From positions 1-64,000 of the forward strand of contig JAKSIV010000007.1 in NCBI GenBank assembly GCA_024398635.1: a stretch of 64,000 nucleotides of DNA, in the 5' to 3' direction. How positions within the stretch are numbered: the first letter of the stretch is position 1; every line of letters starts with the position of its first letter. A program made the position numbers and the translations under genes. The notes beneath the pieces were generated by a model. The model was not told the DNA's origin. It worked only from the letters and a program-made list of their open reading frames with translations, and did no database searches. This DNA is from Bacteroidaceae bacterium (lineage in GTDB: Bacteria > Bacteroidota > Bacteroidia > Bacteroidales > Bacteroidaceae). Shown here in pieces: positions 36,546 through 44,888 of this stretch.

Positions 36546-37060
36546 AACACGGCATATTCAAATCTGTCCTTTTCCTGATGGCGTCAGCTTTGCTGATGTC
36601 GGGATGTACCGTATCATACAAGCTGAATCAGTCTTCTATTGACTATAATACCATCAAGACCATCTCCATTGAGACTTTTGCCAATCGTGCGGCTTATCAG
36701 TGGGCTCCTATGGCTCCCATGTTCAATACCTCACTCAGTGACAAATATGAGAATCAGACCAAGCTGCGTCAGGTAAGACGTGACGGAGACCTTGCTTTGT
36801 CGGGTGAGATAACATCGTATGACCAGACCAACAAGTCCATCTCTGCTGACGGTTATTCGTCAATGGTTCAGCTCAGGATGACGGTCAAGGTCAAGTTCAC
36901 CAATACCAAGAAGCATGAGGATGATTTTGACCGTACGTTCAGTGCCAGTCGTGAATACGATTCTTCACAGCAGCTCACTGCCGTTCAGGAAGAACTTGTC
37001 CAGCAGATGATAGATGATATTGTGGACCAGGTGTTCAACGCAACCGTAGCCAAGTGGTAA
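36542..37060 (+). CDS. lptE: LptE-family LPS assembly lipoprotein
   Basis: 172 residues. A lipoprotein signal is seen (LLMSGCTVSYKL, Cys at about 22). The Bacteroidetes LptE features follow: TIKTISIETFANRA and a central SGEITSYDQTNKSISADGYS beta-rich stretch. LptE plugs the LptD barrel and delivers LPS to the outer leaflet. It overlaps the activator gene by 4 nt and the next gene by TAATG. The order activator-lptE-TPR-secG is usual in Bacteroidales. Confidence 0.88.
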   Translation: MKHGIFKSVLFLMASALLMSGCTVSYKLNQSSIDYNTIKTISIETFANRAAYQWAPMAPMFNTSLSDKYENQTKLRQVRRDGDLALSGEITSYDQTNKSISADGYSSMVQLRMTVKVKFTNTKKHEDDFDRTFSASREYDSSQQLTAVQEELVQQMIDDIVDQVFNATVAKW

Positions 37061-37536
37061 TGGGGCAGACCAAGGATGAACGCATGATGTCCCTGTTGGA
37101 TTCGTTCCTTGAGGGCAGGGGAGAGAACGCTTCGGATGTCGCGGAGTTGGGTGCAGTCCCTATGGATTACGTATCGGCCTATCTGGATACGCCGTCGGCA
37201 GTCATCGAAAGTTCGACAGATAAGGCAATCCGTTCCAAGACGGAACAGCTTCTTGATACATTCCTTTCGTCAGATTATGTTAAACCGTCATTCGCTCCCG
37301 TGTCTGACGATGTTCCGGATAATGCTGATGCTGATGAAGATGACGGCACCGAACCTCTTGAAGATTCGTATTTTACCGAGACTTTGGCACGTATCTACCT
37401 CAAACAGCGCCGTTATGACAAGGCGTTGGAAATTATTCGGTCTCTTTATTTGAATTTTCCGAATAAAAGCATTTACTTTGCGGACCAAATCCGGTATTTG
37501 GAGAAATTAGTTAGGATAAATCAAAAATCAGAATAG
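37060..37536 (+). CDS. Hypothetical protein with a C-terminal TPR-like segment
   Basis: 158 residues from the ATG at 37060. The first 110 residues are acidic and low in structure (NADADEDDGTEPLEDS). The end (YFTETLARIYLKQRRYDKAL, then EIIRSLYLNFPNKS) has the pattern of one or two tetratricopeptide repeats. There is no signal peptide and no membrane segment, so it is probably cytosolic. It lies between lptE and secG with a 1-nt overlap and a 3-nt gap. I do not know its function; the TPR suggests protein binding. Confidence 0.75.
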   Translation: MGQTKDERMMSLLDSFLEGRGENASDVAELGAVPMDYVSAYLDTPSAVIESSTDKAIRSKTEQLLDTFLSSDYVKPSFAPVSDDVPDNADADEDDGTEPLEDSYFTETLARIYLKQRRYDKALEIIRSLYLNFPNKSIYFADQIRYLEKLVRINQKSE

Positions 37537-37539
37537 AAA

Positions 37540-37884
37540 ATGTTTAAGGTTTTACTCGTCATTATTGTGATTCTGGCAGTGTTCCTTTGCTTCATTGTCA
37601 CAATCCAGAATTCAAAAGGCGGCGGTCTGGCTGCCGGTTTTGCTTCATCTAATCAGATCATGGGTGTTCGCAAGACTACCGATATCCTTGAAAAGACCAC
37701 TTGGACTCTGATTGCAAGTATTGCAGTTCTGAGCATTCTTACGGCATACGTGGCCAAACCCAAGGCCATCAACTCAACTTCTGTCATGGAGGGTGAGGCA
37801 ATAGAGAACCAGATGATCAATCCGGAGTCATCAACTACCACATTTGATTCTCCGATAGAACTTCAGGATCTCCCCGAGGAGTAA
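37540..37884 (+). CDS. secG: SecG, preprotein translocase subunit
   Basis: 114 residues. Two membrane helices (about 2-20 and 50-70) flank the SecG loop SKGGGLAAGFASSNQIMGVR, which is the family signature. It sits in the inner membrane with SecYE and helps SecA-driven export. The C-terminal tail of about 40 residues is longer than in E. coli. It is last in the operon and followed by a terminator. Confidence 0.92.
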   Translation: MFKVLLVIIVILAVFLCFIVTIQNSKGGGLAAGFASSNQIMGVRKTTDILEKTTWTLIASIAVLSILTAYVAKPKAINSTSVMEGEAIENQMINPESSTTTFDSPIELQDLPEE

Positions 37885-37903
37885 TACACCGTTAATCATG
37901 ATA

Positions 37904-37938
37904 TGAAAAGGAGGCAGTGTCAACCGCCTCCTTTTTCA
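37904..37938. terminator. Terminator after secG (bidirectional)
   Basis: The stem AAAAGGAGGC (37906-37915) pairs with GCCTCCTTTT (37926-37935) around a 10-nt loop and is followed by T. It also faces the convergent LicD gene that ends at 37950. Confidence 0.88.
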
Positions 37939-37949
37939 TTTATACGTTT

Positions 37950-38786
37950 TCATTCTTTCTTTTTGGGGAATGACCTGTTGTCGACATACTCTTTGTACGG
38001 CAGATCATAATTCAGGTAATAGAAATTGTGTTGTTTGCGGTGCTGCTCATCGGGCAGTTTCATATAATCGCCGTATATTGACTTGAGGTATTCGTCCGGT
38101 TTCTCCATCCCGTAAAACTGCCTGCCTTCAAACAGCACGGGAGTGGGCTTCCCTGCAAAAGCTTTCGGGATTATGGCGTGTTTGAAGTCGAACACACAGT
38201 ACAGGTCTGATTTGGGATATGAACCGGATCGCATAATCCTGCAGGCTTTCTTCTGGAGTTTTGCGTTGGTTGTAAGCGCCTGAACTATCCTGGGCACCCA
38301 TGACCTTGGTCCTCTTCCGTGTTTGAAAGGATTCCTGTTGCAGAAATATGCCAGTTTGTTGTAAACCCTGTATCTGATATGCTTGCACTTTGCCAGGAAA
38401 GGGTTGCCGTATGTATCGTCCATAGGAAAGACATCAAGGTAAATACCTCCGACGGAGTTGTAATCCAGCCTTTCTACAATAGTGGTGCTGCCGTCTATGA
38501 ATTTGGCGTATGTGCCTGTAAAGTTGTCGCTTTTTTCTATCGAATTCAGTTCGTACGGTTTGGGAATCCATTCATCCGCATGGCTTACAAGCACGTCATA
38601 ATCCTTGCGGGGCATATTCACATCGGCGTCATCATCCCAAGGTATGAATCCCCCGTGACGGATGGCTCCAAGCATGGTGCCGGCACATAAGTAATATGTC
38701 AGTCCGTGTTCTCTGCAGACCTTGTCAAAGGCGGTCATTACATCCAGAATCCTTAACTGAAGGGGTCTTATGTCGTAATTTGCCAT
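37950..38786 (-). CDS. LicD-family protein (phosphotransferase)
   Basis: 278 residues. The LicD signature is present near the N terminus: YYLCAGTMLGAIRHGGFIPW followed by DDDADVNMPRKDYDVL. The family moves phosphocholine or related phospho-groups to surface glycans, or phosphorylates sugars by a nucleotidyltransferase-like fold. The mature protein is soluble. It is last in the phosphatase-ROK-GT4-LicD operon, 6 nt after GT4. A role in decorating a glycan made by the GT4 enzyme is reasonable but inferred. Confidence 0.9.
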   Translation of the reverse strand: MANYDIRPLQLRILDVMTAFDKVCREHGLTYYLCAGTMLGAIRHGGFIPWDDDADVNMPRKDYDVLVSHADEWIPKPYELNSIEKSDNFTGTYAKFIDGSTTIVERLDYNSVGGIYLDVFPMDDTYGNPFLAKCKHIRYRVYNKLAYFCNRNPFKHGRGPRSWVPRIVQALTTNAKLQKKACRIMRSGSYPKSDLYCVFDFKHAIIPKAFAGKPTPVLFEGRQFYGMEKPDEYLKSIYGDYMKLPDEQHRKQHNFYYLNYDLPYKEYVDNRSFPKKKE

Positions 38787-38792
38787 AATCCT

Positions 38793-39911
38793 TTATATTA
38801 CGCGGTTGTATGTATCGATGAGCGAGTCTGCCAGAGTCTTTGGATAGAAACGGTTTGCGGCATATTCATAGCCGTTCAGAATCATCTCTTTGCGCAGCTT
38901 TTCATCAGTAAGCGCCCGGCTCATCTTTTCTGATATGTCACCTATGTCGTTGGGATTGATAAGCAGCGAATCCGGTCCTGCCGCCTCGGGCAGTGATGAT
39001 ACGTTGCTGGTTATGACGGGACATTTTGAGAGAAGGGCCTCTACTACGGGTAACCCGAAACCTTCATAAAATGACGGGTAGACAAACAGTCTTGCGTTCA
39101 GATACAGGTAACGCAGCCCTTCGGTATGAACTTTCTCGGGTGTGAATATGACCATATCCTGCAGTCCGTGTCCTGCAACGTAATCCAGAACCTTCTGCTT
39201 ATACTCCCTTCCGTCGCCCACTACTACAAGCGGAATCTGCAGGTCTTTGGGTTGCAGTTCCAATCCCTTAATCGCTCCAAGCAGGTTCTTGCGTGAATTG
39301 ATTGAACCTACATACAGCATAAAGGGTTTGCCGCTTATTGATGACACAAGGCTTGCAGGGCATGTGCCCTGGTCATCTGTGTAATAAATGTTGTTTACGG
39401 GCTGATATATTACGTCAATCCTGTCCGGGTCGACATCATAGAACCTGATTACATCCTGTTTCGTGGATTCGCTTATGGCTATTATCCTGTCGGCTTTTTT
39501 GCAGGCATGCCTCCACTTGAGATTGTATGTGATGCGGTCCGTGACATGATACATATCCGTAAATGTCCTGAATGCCACATCATGTATGGTAACGACCGAT
39601 GGTACGTCTATTTTTGCCGGTAACTCGTTCGACAGTCCGTGAAAGATGTCAACGTTGTCTTTTTTTGCAGCCGATGCAAGCCCGAATGTCCTCCATGCGC
39701 TGCCTCTCAGGATGCCGTCTGGCTGTATGGTACGACAATACTCCTTGCTGATGTATTGGTCGGTAATGCTGTTATGCCTGATTTTCGGGGTATAAAGCAG
39801 ATACTCATTGCCAGGGTGGAATTCTGTGAGTATGTCAATTGTAGTCCGGCTATGGTTGCCCAGCCCGGTAAAGTTGTTGAACAGACGTTTTGCGTCGAAT
39901 CCTATCCTCAT
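38793..39911 (-). CDS. Family 4 glycosyltransferase (GT-B fold)
   Basis: 372 residues from the ATG at 39911. The start MRIGFDAKRLFNNFTGLGNH gives the acceptor-side loop. The donor-binding region has LYVGSINSRKNLLGAIKGLE and FVYPSFYEGFGLPVVEALLS (E-x7-E type). Mannosyl- and rhamnosyl-transferases share this pattern, but the sugar cannot be read. It overlaps the ROK gene by 4 nt and precedes LicD by 6 nt. Confidence 0.88.
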   Translation of the reverse strand: MRIGFDAKRLFNNFTGLGNHSRTTIDILTEFHPGNEYLLYTPKIRHNSITDQYISKEYCRTIQPDGILRGSAWRTFGLASAAKKDNVDIFHGLSNELPAKIDVPSVVTIHDVAFRTFTDMYHVTDRITYNLKWRHACKKADRIIAISESTKQDVIRFYDVDPDRIDVIYQPVNNIYYTDDQGTCPASLVSSISGKPFMLYVGSINSRKNLLGAIKGLELQPKDLQIPLVVVGDGREYKQKVLDYVAGHGLQDMVIFTPEKVHTEGLRYLYLNARLFVYPSFYEGFGLPVVEALLSKCPVITSNVSSLPEAAGPDSLLINPNDIGDISEKMSRALTDEKLRKEMILNGYEYAANRFYPKTLADSLIDTYNRVI

Positions 39912-40882
39912 TCGTTTACTGGCCAAACCATTGAACTTGCGCCCAGAATAGCGGCGTCAGACTCCTTAAGTGAGGAGTATAGTATCTGGATCTTGTCCTT
40001 CCAGATTTGCATCAGGTTTTCATTCATCGCCTTTACCATCTCATCGTGGAAGAACTCACGTGATTTGGTGAGACCTCCAAACAGCACGATGGCCTGTGGT
40101 GAGCTGAATTTTACGAAATCACCCAATGCGCGGCCCAGAATCCTGCCGGTAAATACAAAGATATCCTTTGCCAACATGTCACCTTGTACGGCGGCATCAT
40201 AAATGTCTTTTGATGAAATCCTCTCGGGGTCAAGCTTTCGCAGCAGACTGTCCCTTTTGTCATTTTGCAGGAATTCACGTGCGGTACGTGCCACACCCAT
40301 GGCGCTTGCATATGTTTCAAGGCAGCCCTTAAGTCCGCAGTTGCATTGGCGTCCATCCTGTACGACACATACATGCCCCAGCTCTCCTGCAAATCCGTCA
40401 TGCCCGTAAAGCAGACGGCCGTGAGTTATGATTCCACTGCCTACACCTGTACCCAGGGTAATCATTATGAAATCGTTTATTCCGCGGGCTACACCATATG
40501 TGTGTTCACCGCTTGCGGCGGCATTTGCATCGTTAGTTATGCGTACATGGAGTCCGGTAATCTCTTTGAGCCGGTCTGCAAGATAAACTACGCCTGGCTT
40601 GCCCTGGGCATCGCGTGCCCAGCGCAGGTTCGGGGCATAGCGTATCGTTCCGTCCAGGCGGTTTGCGTTTGGAGCGCCTATGCCGATACCTATTACCGTG
40701 CCTTGGCTTGCGGTCTTGCGGACAAGTTCCTTGACTGTACTTGCCAGGAGTTCCAGATACTCGTCAAAGCTGTCAATCAACGATGTGACCACACTCTGGC
40801 AGAGTATGGTCCCATCTTGTGTCACGACTCCACATTTGGAGGATTGACCGCCTATGTCAATACCGATGGCAAGTCTTTGCAT
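39908..40882 (-). CDS. ROK-family sugar kinase (or regulator without DNA-binding domain)
   Basis: 324 residues. The ATP site is at the N terminus (IGIDIGGQSSKCGVV) and the zinc motif GRQCNCGLKGCLETYAS lies near 175-190, with the catalytic Asp in NDANAAASGEH. ROK kinases of this length phosphorylate glucose, fructose or ManNAc/GlcNAc. There is no HTH domain, so it is a kinase rather than an NagC-type repressor. It follows the phosphatase by 5 nt and overlaps the GT4 gene. The pairing of kinase and exported phosphatase is unusual. Confidence 0.88.
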   Translation of the reverse strand: MQRLAIGIDIGGQSSKCGVVTQDGTILCQSVVTSLIDSFDEYLELLASTVKELVRKTASQGTVIGIGIGAPNANRLDGTIRYAPNLRWARDAQGKPGVVYLADRLKEITGLHVRITNDANAAASGEHTYGVARGINDFIMITLGTGVGSGIITHGRLLYGHDGFAGELGHVCVVQDGRQCNCGLKGCLETYASAMGVARTAREFLQNDKRDSLLRKLDPERISSKDIYDAAVQGDMLAKDIFVFTGRILGRALGDFVKFSSPQAIVLFGGLTKSREFFHDEMVKAMNENLMQIWKDKIQILYSSLKESDAAILGASSMVWPVNE

Positions 40883-40887
40883 ATGGA

Positions 40888-42246
40888 TTAGTTGCTGGTC
40901 AGTTCAGCTCTGATTCTGGTCCACTTGTTCAGGATGTCGCGGTAGTACTTCTCAAGCTTGTCCCACTCGTAGAAGTAGGGATACTCAACACCCTTTGCAT
41001 CCTTGTAGCACTCAACCGGCAGTTTGGCCTCCTTCTCATCAACCAGGGCTCTTACCAGAATTTTGCCTTTCTTGTCCTTGAAGAATATGAGTTGCAGGTT
41101 GCTGGCCATGTGAACTATGTCGTAGTTGACCCATTTGTCGGCAAGGTCTTCAATATCCTTGGGAGAGTAGGCGCAGTCGTTGACCTCCATGAGGCAGAGC
41201 AGGGGATAAAGCGCTGTGTCATGTCCGTAACGCAGGTTGGCGCTGGGTGTGCCTGCGGCGATGGCTGCATCGGCCTTGTCCAGGAAATCCTGAAGCAGTG
41301 TTGCGTGGCCGTAAGGAACAATGTTGTTGGTCAGGTCGTGATAACCCGAAACAGAGAACCAATAGAGGTTGTTCTGGAGCCAGCAGTCATACCACTCGTC
41401 GAAAGTGAATACGTCATCCAGGTCAAATCCAAGATAGGAATGGCTGCCCATGTTGGCTGCAATGTCATAGATCTTGGTGTACAGGTCATCCGAGCGGTCC
41501 GATACTGAAACGGATCCTGATGATGATGTCCTCTGATATCTGGTTATGAATGTGGTATCCGTAAACAGGGCGCACATAAGACGCTCCGGGTTGTTGTGCT
41601 TGGCGTTGAAGGCATTGACTGCGGCATTACGCTCGCGGCTGTTCTTGGCGCTGTTGATAGCCCTGTCCTCAGAGTTCATGTAACCTCTGTCGTAATCACT
41701 GCAGTTGTAGTCTATTTTCATCTGAGGCAGTATGCTTGAGAATTCCATCATGGCTGCCGTCATACTGGCCATAACGCGGTGGGATGTGGTTGAACGGGCT
41801 ACTATAGTGGTCTTCTTGTTGAAGATCTCAGGATAGTTGCGGACCATACGGCGGGCAATTCCGCGATGCTGCTGCTGTCCTACTATTGTGAGGTCACCCA
41901 GGTGTCCGTCAGCATCCTTAGCCATTATCTCGATACGTCTCAGGACGTCCTTTCCGAAATCTGTCAAAACACCTTTGTCATCGGCAGCCTGAAGGATTGA
42001 ATACGGATCATTATACTGCGGGGTGTTGAGAAGATAACGTGAACCGTGACGGCCGTAATGACTCATGTAGAAGGGCTTGAAACCTTTTGGAGCCTTTGAA
42101 TAGGTTACACCGGGATCAACGTATTCCAACATGCTGCCTCTGAACTTGTAGAGGTTGTCCTTGTTGATGTCTTCTTTCTTGGTGATTTCAGCACACAGTG
42201 TCAATGGTAACAAGAGTACCAGGCTGATTAGAAATGATTTCTTCAT
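40888..42246 (-). CDS. Exported histidine acid phosphatase (phytase / glucose-1-phosphatase-like)
   Basis: 452 residues with a signal peptide (MKKSFLISLVLLLPLTLCAE). The catalytic RHG is in MSHYGRHGSRYLL (Arg66-His67-Gly68) and the proton-donor motif is RYGHDTALYPL (His342-Asp343). That places it in histidine phosphatase clade 2, next to Bacteroides MINPP and bacterial phytases. It should act in the periplasm on phosphate esters; HD rather than HAE favours a general acid phosphatase over a MINPP, though this is not decisive. It is first in the four-gene operon and uses the divergent promoter with tkt. Confidence 0.87.
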   Translation of the reverse strand: MKKSFLISLVLLLPLTLCAEITKKEDINKDNLYKFRGSMLEYVDPGVTYSKAPKGFKPFYMSHYGRHGSRYLLNTPQYNDPYSILQAADDKGVLTDFGKDVLRRIEIMAKDADGHLGDLTIVGQQQHRGIARRMVRNYPEIFNKKTTIVARSTTSHRVMASMTAAMMEFSSILPQMKIDYNCSDYDRGYMNSEDRAINSAKNSRERNAAVNAFNAKHNNPERLMCALFTDTTFITRYQRTSSSGSVSVSDRSDDLYTKIYDIAANMGSHSYLGFDLDDVFTFDEWYDCWLQNNLYWFSVSGYHDLTNNIVPYGHATLLQDFLDKADAAIAAGTPSANLRYGHDTALYPLLCLMEVNDCAYSPKDIEDLADKWVNYDIVHMASNLQLIFFKDKKGKILVRALVDEKEAKLPVECYKDAKGVEYPYFYEWDKLEKYYRDILNKWTRIRAELTSN

Positions 42247-42272
42247 ATGTTTAGGTCAGTATATTTGTATTG

Positions 42273-42306
42273 TTGCAAAAGTAAGGAAAATAGACTAAAT
42301 TTGCAA
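42273..42306. promoter_or_regulatory. Symmetric divergent promoter (phosphatase operon / tkt)
   Basis: Plus strand: TTG (42273-42275), 20 nt, TAAATTTG (42296-42303). Minus strand: TTG (42306-42304), 20 nt, TACTTTTG (42283-42276). Each TTG is next to the other strand's -7 box. Both -7 boxes match TAnnTTTG. The core matches 3187-3220 in layout. Confidence 0.7.
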
Positions 42307-42341
42307 GCTACTGCGCAAATTCAAACTAAACAAATATAACA

Positions 42342-44357
42342 ATGAACAGTAAAGAATTGATGAACAAGGCAGCCGACAATATCCGTATTCTGGCTGCATC
42401 TATGGTCGAGAAGGCCAAGTCCGGTCACCCCGGTGGTGCCATGGGTGGCGCTGATTTCATTAACGTGCTTTTCAGCGAGTTCCTGGAGTATGATCCCCGC
42501 AACATGAAGTTTGAGGGTCGTGACCGTTTCTTCCTGGATCCCGGCCATATGGCTCCCATGCTTTACTCTCAGCTTGCTCTTACCGGCAAGTTCTCAATGG
42601 AGGAGCTGGCCACTCTGCGTCAGTGGGGCTCACCCGTTACCGGTCACCCCGAACTCGAGGTTGCACGCGGTATCGAGAACACCTCCGGTCCTCTTGGCCA
42701 GGGCCACGTATTTGCAGTTGGTGCCGCTATTGCTGAGAAGCATCTGGCAGCCGTACTGGGTGAGGAGGTAATGAGCCACAAGATCTACGCTTACATCTCT
42801 GACGGTGGTATCCAGGAGGAGATCTCACAGGGCGCCGGCCGTATTGCAGGTACTCTGGGTCTTGACAACCTCATCATGTTCTATGATTCAAACGATATCC
42901 AGCTCTCAACTGAGACCAAGGTGGTAACCGCCGAGGACACAGCTGCCAAGTATCGCGCTTGGGGTTGGAACGTATATGAGATAAACGGTAACTGCGTTGA
43001 CCAGATTCGTGGCGCACTCACCATGGCTCAGAACGCCAACGGCAAACCCACCCTTATCATCGGTAAGTGCATCATGGGTAAGGGTGCCCTCAAGGCCGAT
43101 GGCACCAGTTACGAGCGTAACTGCAAGACTCACGGTGCTCCTCTGGGTGGTGATGCTTACGTCAACACCATCAAGGCTCTGGGCGGTGATCCCGAGAATC
43201 CTCTCCAGATCTTCCCCGAGGTCAAGAAGCTCTATGCTGACCGTGCCAAGGAACTGCGCAAGATCATGGATGCCAAGTATGCCCGCAAGGCTGCATGGGA
43301 GATGGCAAATCCTGAGAAGGCTGCCCTCCTCAAGGAGTGGTTCAGCGGCAAGGCTCCCAAGATTGACTGGAGCAAGGTTGAGCAGAAGCCCGATGACGCT
43401 ACACGTTCAGCATCAGCTGCAGTTCTGAGCCAGTTGGCACAGCAGGTTCCCAACATGATCTGCGCAAGTGCTGACCTGAGTAACTCAGATAAGACCGACG
43501 GTTTCCTCAAGTATACAACCAACATGGGTAAGGGTGACTTCAGCGGTGCATTCTTCCAGGCTGGCGTAGCTGAGCTCACCATGGCTTGCTGCTGCATCGG
43601 TATGGCTCTGCACGGTGGCGTTATCCCCGCTTGCGGTACCTTCTTCGTATTCTCAGACTACATGAAGCCCGCCGTACGTATGGCTGCCCTCATGGAGCTC
43701 CCCGTTAAGTTCATCTGGACTCACGATGCATTCCGCGTCGGTGAGGACGGTCCTACACATGAGCCCGTTGAGCAGGAGGCACAAATCCGTCTCATGGAGA
43801 AGCTCAAGACTCACAAGGGCAAGAACTCAATGCTTGTTCTGCGTCCCGCCGACAGCGACGAGACCACTCAGGCTTGGAAGCTCGCTATGGAGAATACCAC
43901 TTCACCCACAGGTCTTATCCTGAGCCGTCAGAACATCAAGACTCTGCCCGCAGGTAATGACTACAGCCAGGCTGCCAAGGGTGCTTACATCGTAGCCGGT
44001 TCAGACGCTGACTTTGATGTTATCCTTCTGGCTTCAGGTTCAGAGGTATCAACTCTGGTTGCCGGTGCTGAACTCCTGCGCGCCGACGGTATCAAGTGCC
44101 GCATCGTAAGCGTTCCTTCTGAAGGGTTGTTCCGCAGCCAGTCAAAGGCTTACCAGCGCAGCATCCTGCCCGGTAACAAGAAGAAGTTCGGTCTCACTGC
44201 AGGTCTGCCTGTAACCCTTGAGGGTCTGGTAGGTGCCAGCGGTAAGGTTTGGGGCCTGAGCTCATTCGGTTTCTCAGCTCCTTACAAGGTGCTTGATGAG
44301 AAGCTGGGCTTCACCGCCGAGAACGTTTATGCACAGGTTAAGTCATTGCTCAAGTAA
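42342..44357 (+). CDS. tkt: Transketolase
   Basis: 671 residues, full length. The thiamine-diphosphate domain has KAKSGHPGGAMGGADFINVL and YISDGGIQEEISQGAGRIAG (SDG instead of the usual GDG, as in other Bacteroidetes transketolases), then LIMFYDSNDIQLS. The pyrimidine domain has GVAELTMACCCIGMALHGGV and THDAFRVGEDGPTHEPVEQE. It moves two-carbon units between pentose and hexose phosphates, so it can process the xylulose 5-phosphate made by the nearby ara genes. It overlaps rpiB by 1 nt. The codon choice looks like that of a highly expressed gene. Confidence 0.96.
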   Translation: MNSKELMNKAADNIRILAASMVEKAKSGHPGGAMGGADFINVLFSEFLEYDPRNMKFEGRDRFFLDPGHMAPMLYSQLALTGKFSMEELATLRQWGSPVTGHPELEVARGIENTSGPLGQGHVFAVGAAIAEKHLAAVLGEEVMSHKIYAYISDGGIQEEISQGAGRIAGTLGLDNLIMFYDSNDIQLSTETKVVTAEDTAAKYRAWGWNVYEINGNCVDQIRGALTMAQNANGKPTLIIGKCIMGKGALKADGTSYERNCKTHGAPLGGDAYVNTIKALGGDPENPLQIFPEVKKLYADRAKELRKIMDAKYARKAAWEMANPEKAALLKEWFSGKAPKIDWSKVEQKPDDATRSASAAVLSQLAQQVPNMICASADLSNSDKTDGFLKYTTNMGKGDFSGAFFQAGVAELTMACCCIGMALHGGVIPACGTFFVFSDYMKPAVRMAALMELPVKFIWTHDAFRVGEDGPTHEPVEQEAQIRLMEKLKTHKGKNSMLVLRPADSDETTQAWKLAMENTTSPTGLILSRQNIKTLPAGNDYSQAAKGAYIVAGSDADFDVILLASGSEVSTLVAGAELLRADGIKCRIVSVPSEGLFRSQSKAYQRSILPGNKKKFGLTAGLPVTLEGLVGASGKVWGLSSFGFSAPYKVLDEKLGFTAENVYAQVKSLLK

Positions 44358-44785
44358 TGATAGGAATTGCAAGTGACCACGCTGCTTTCCCGTTGAAGCA
44401 GTTCGTTATAGAATACTTGAAGGAGAAGGGGCTGGAGTTCAAGGACTACGGCACCTATACTCCCGATAGTTGCAACTATGCCGACTATGGCCACGCTCTG
44501 GCCCGCGGCATAGAGAACGGCGAGGTAGAGAAGGGCATAGCCATGTGCGGCAGCGGAGAGGGAATCTCCATGACTCTGAACAAGCATCAGGGTATCCGCG
44601 CCGGACTGTGCTGGATTCCTGAGATTGCTCACCTCATCCGTCAGCACAATGATGCCAACGTGCTTGTAATGCCCGGCCGTTTCATCGACAATGACATGGC
44701 CCGCAAGATCATGGACGAGTATCTGAACACCCCCTTCGAGGGGGGTCGCCATCAGGCTCGCGTTGACAGCATTCCTGTTAAGTAA
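44357..44785 (+). CDS. rpiB: Ribose-5-phosphate isomerase B
   Basis: 142 residues, the family length. The N terminus MIGIASDHAAFPLKQFVIEY and the active loop MCGSGEGISMTLNKHQGIRA, with its catalytic Cys, are both present, as is VMPGRFIDN. It converts ribose 5-phosphate and ribulose 5-phosphate and partners transketolase in pentose metabolism. The stop of tkt overlaps its start (TAATG). A heptamer repeat follows the stop directly, then a terminator. Confidence 0.95.
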   Translation: MIGIASDHAAFPLKQFVIEYLKEKGLEFKDYGTYTPDSCNYADYGHALARGIENGEVEKGIAMCGSGEGISMTLNKHQGIRAGLCWIPEIAHLIRQHNDANVLVMPGRFIDNDMARKIMDEYLNTPFEGGRHQARVDSIPVK

Positions 44786-44803
44786 ATTGAGAATTGAAAA
44801 TTA
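44786..44803 (+). repeat. Heptamer repeat directly after the rpiB stop
   Basis: Immediately after TAA the coding strand reads ATTGAGAATTGAAAATTA, the same AATTGAA-type unit found after relA, GH43 and araB. Confidence 0.6.
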
Positions 44804-44804
44804 G

Positions 44805-44836
44805 AAAAAGGCTTGCGAGATTTCGCAAGCCTTTTT
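44805..44836. terminator. Bidirectional terminator (rpiB / GH43)
   Basis: A perfect 14-bp stem (44805-44818 with 44823-44836; core GGCTTGCGA/TCGCAAGCC) with a 4-nt loop is flanked by A and T runs. A second small hairpin TACGCAG-gtt-CTGCGTA lies at 44851-44867. Confidence 0.92.
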
Positions 44837-44871
44837 CATGTCGCGGGCCTTACGCAGGTTCTGCGTATTAA

Positions 44872-44888
44872 TTTTCAATTTTCAATTA
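44872..44888 (-). repeat. Heptamer repeat overlapping the GH43 stop codon
   Basis: On the minus strand the final codons read AAT TGA AAATTGAAAATTAAT, so the GH43 stop codon lies within the repeat. This is the same unit and orientation as at relA. Confidence 0.6.
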
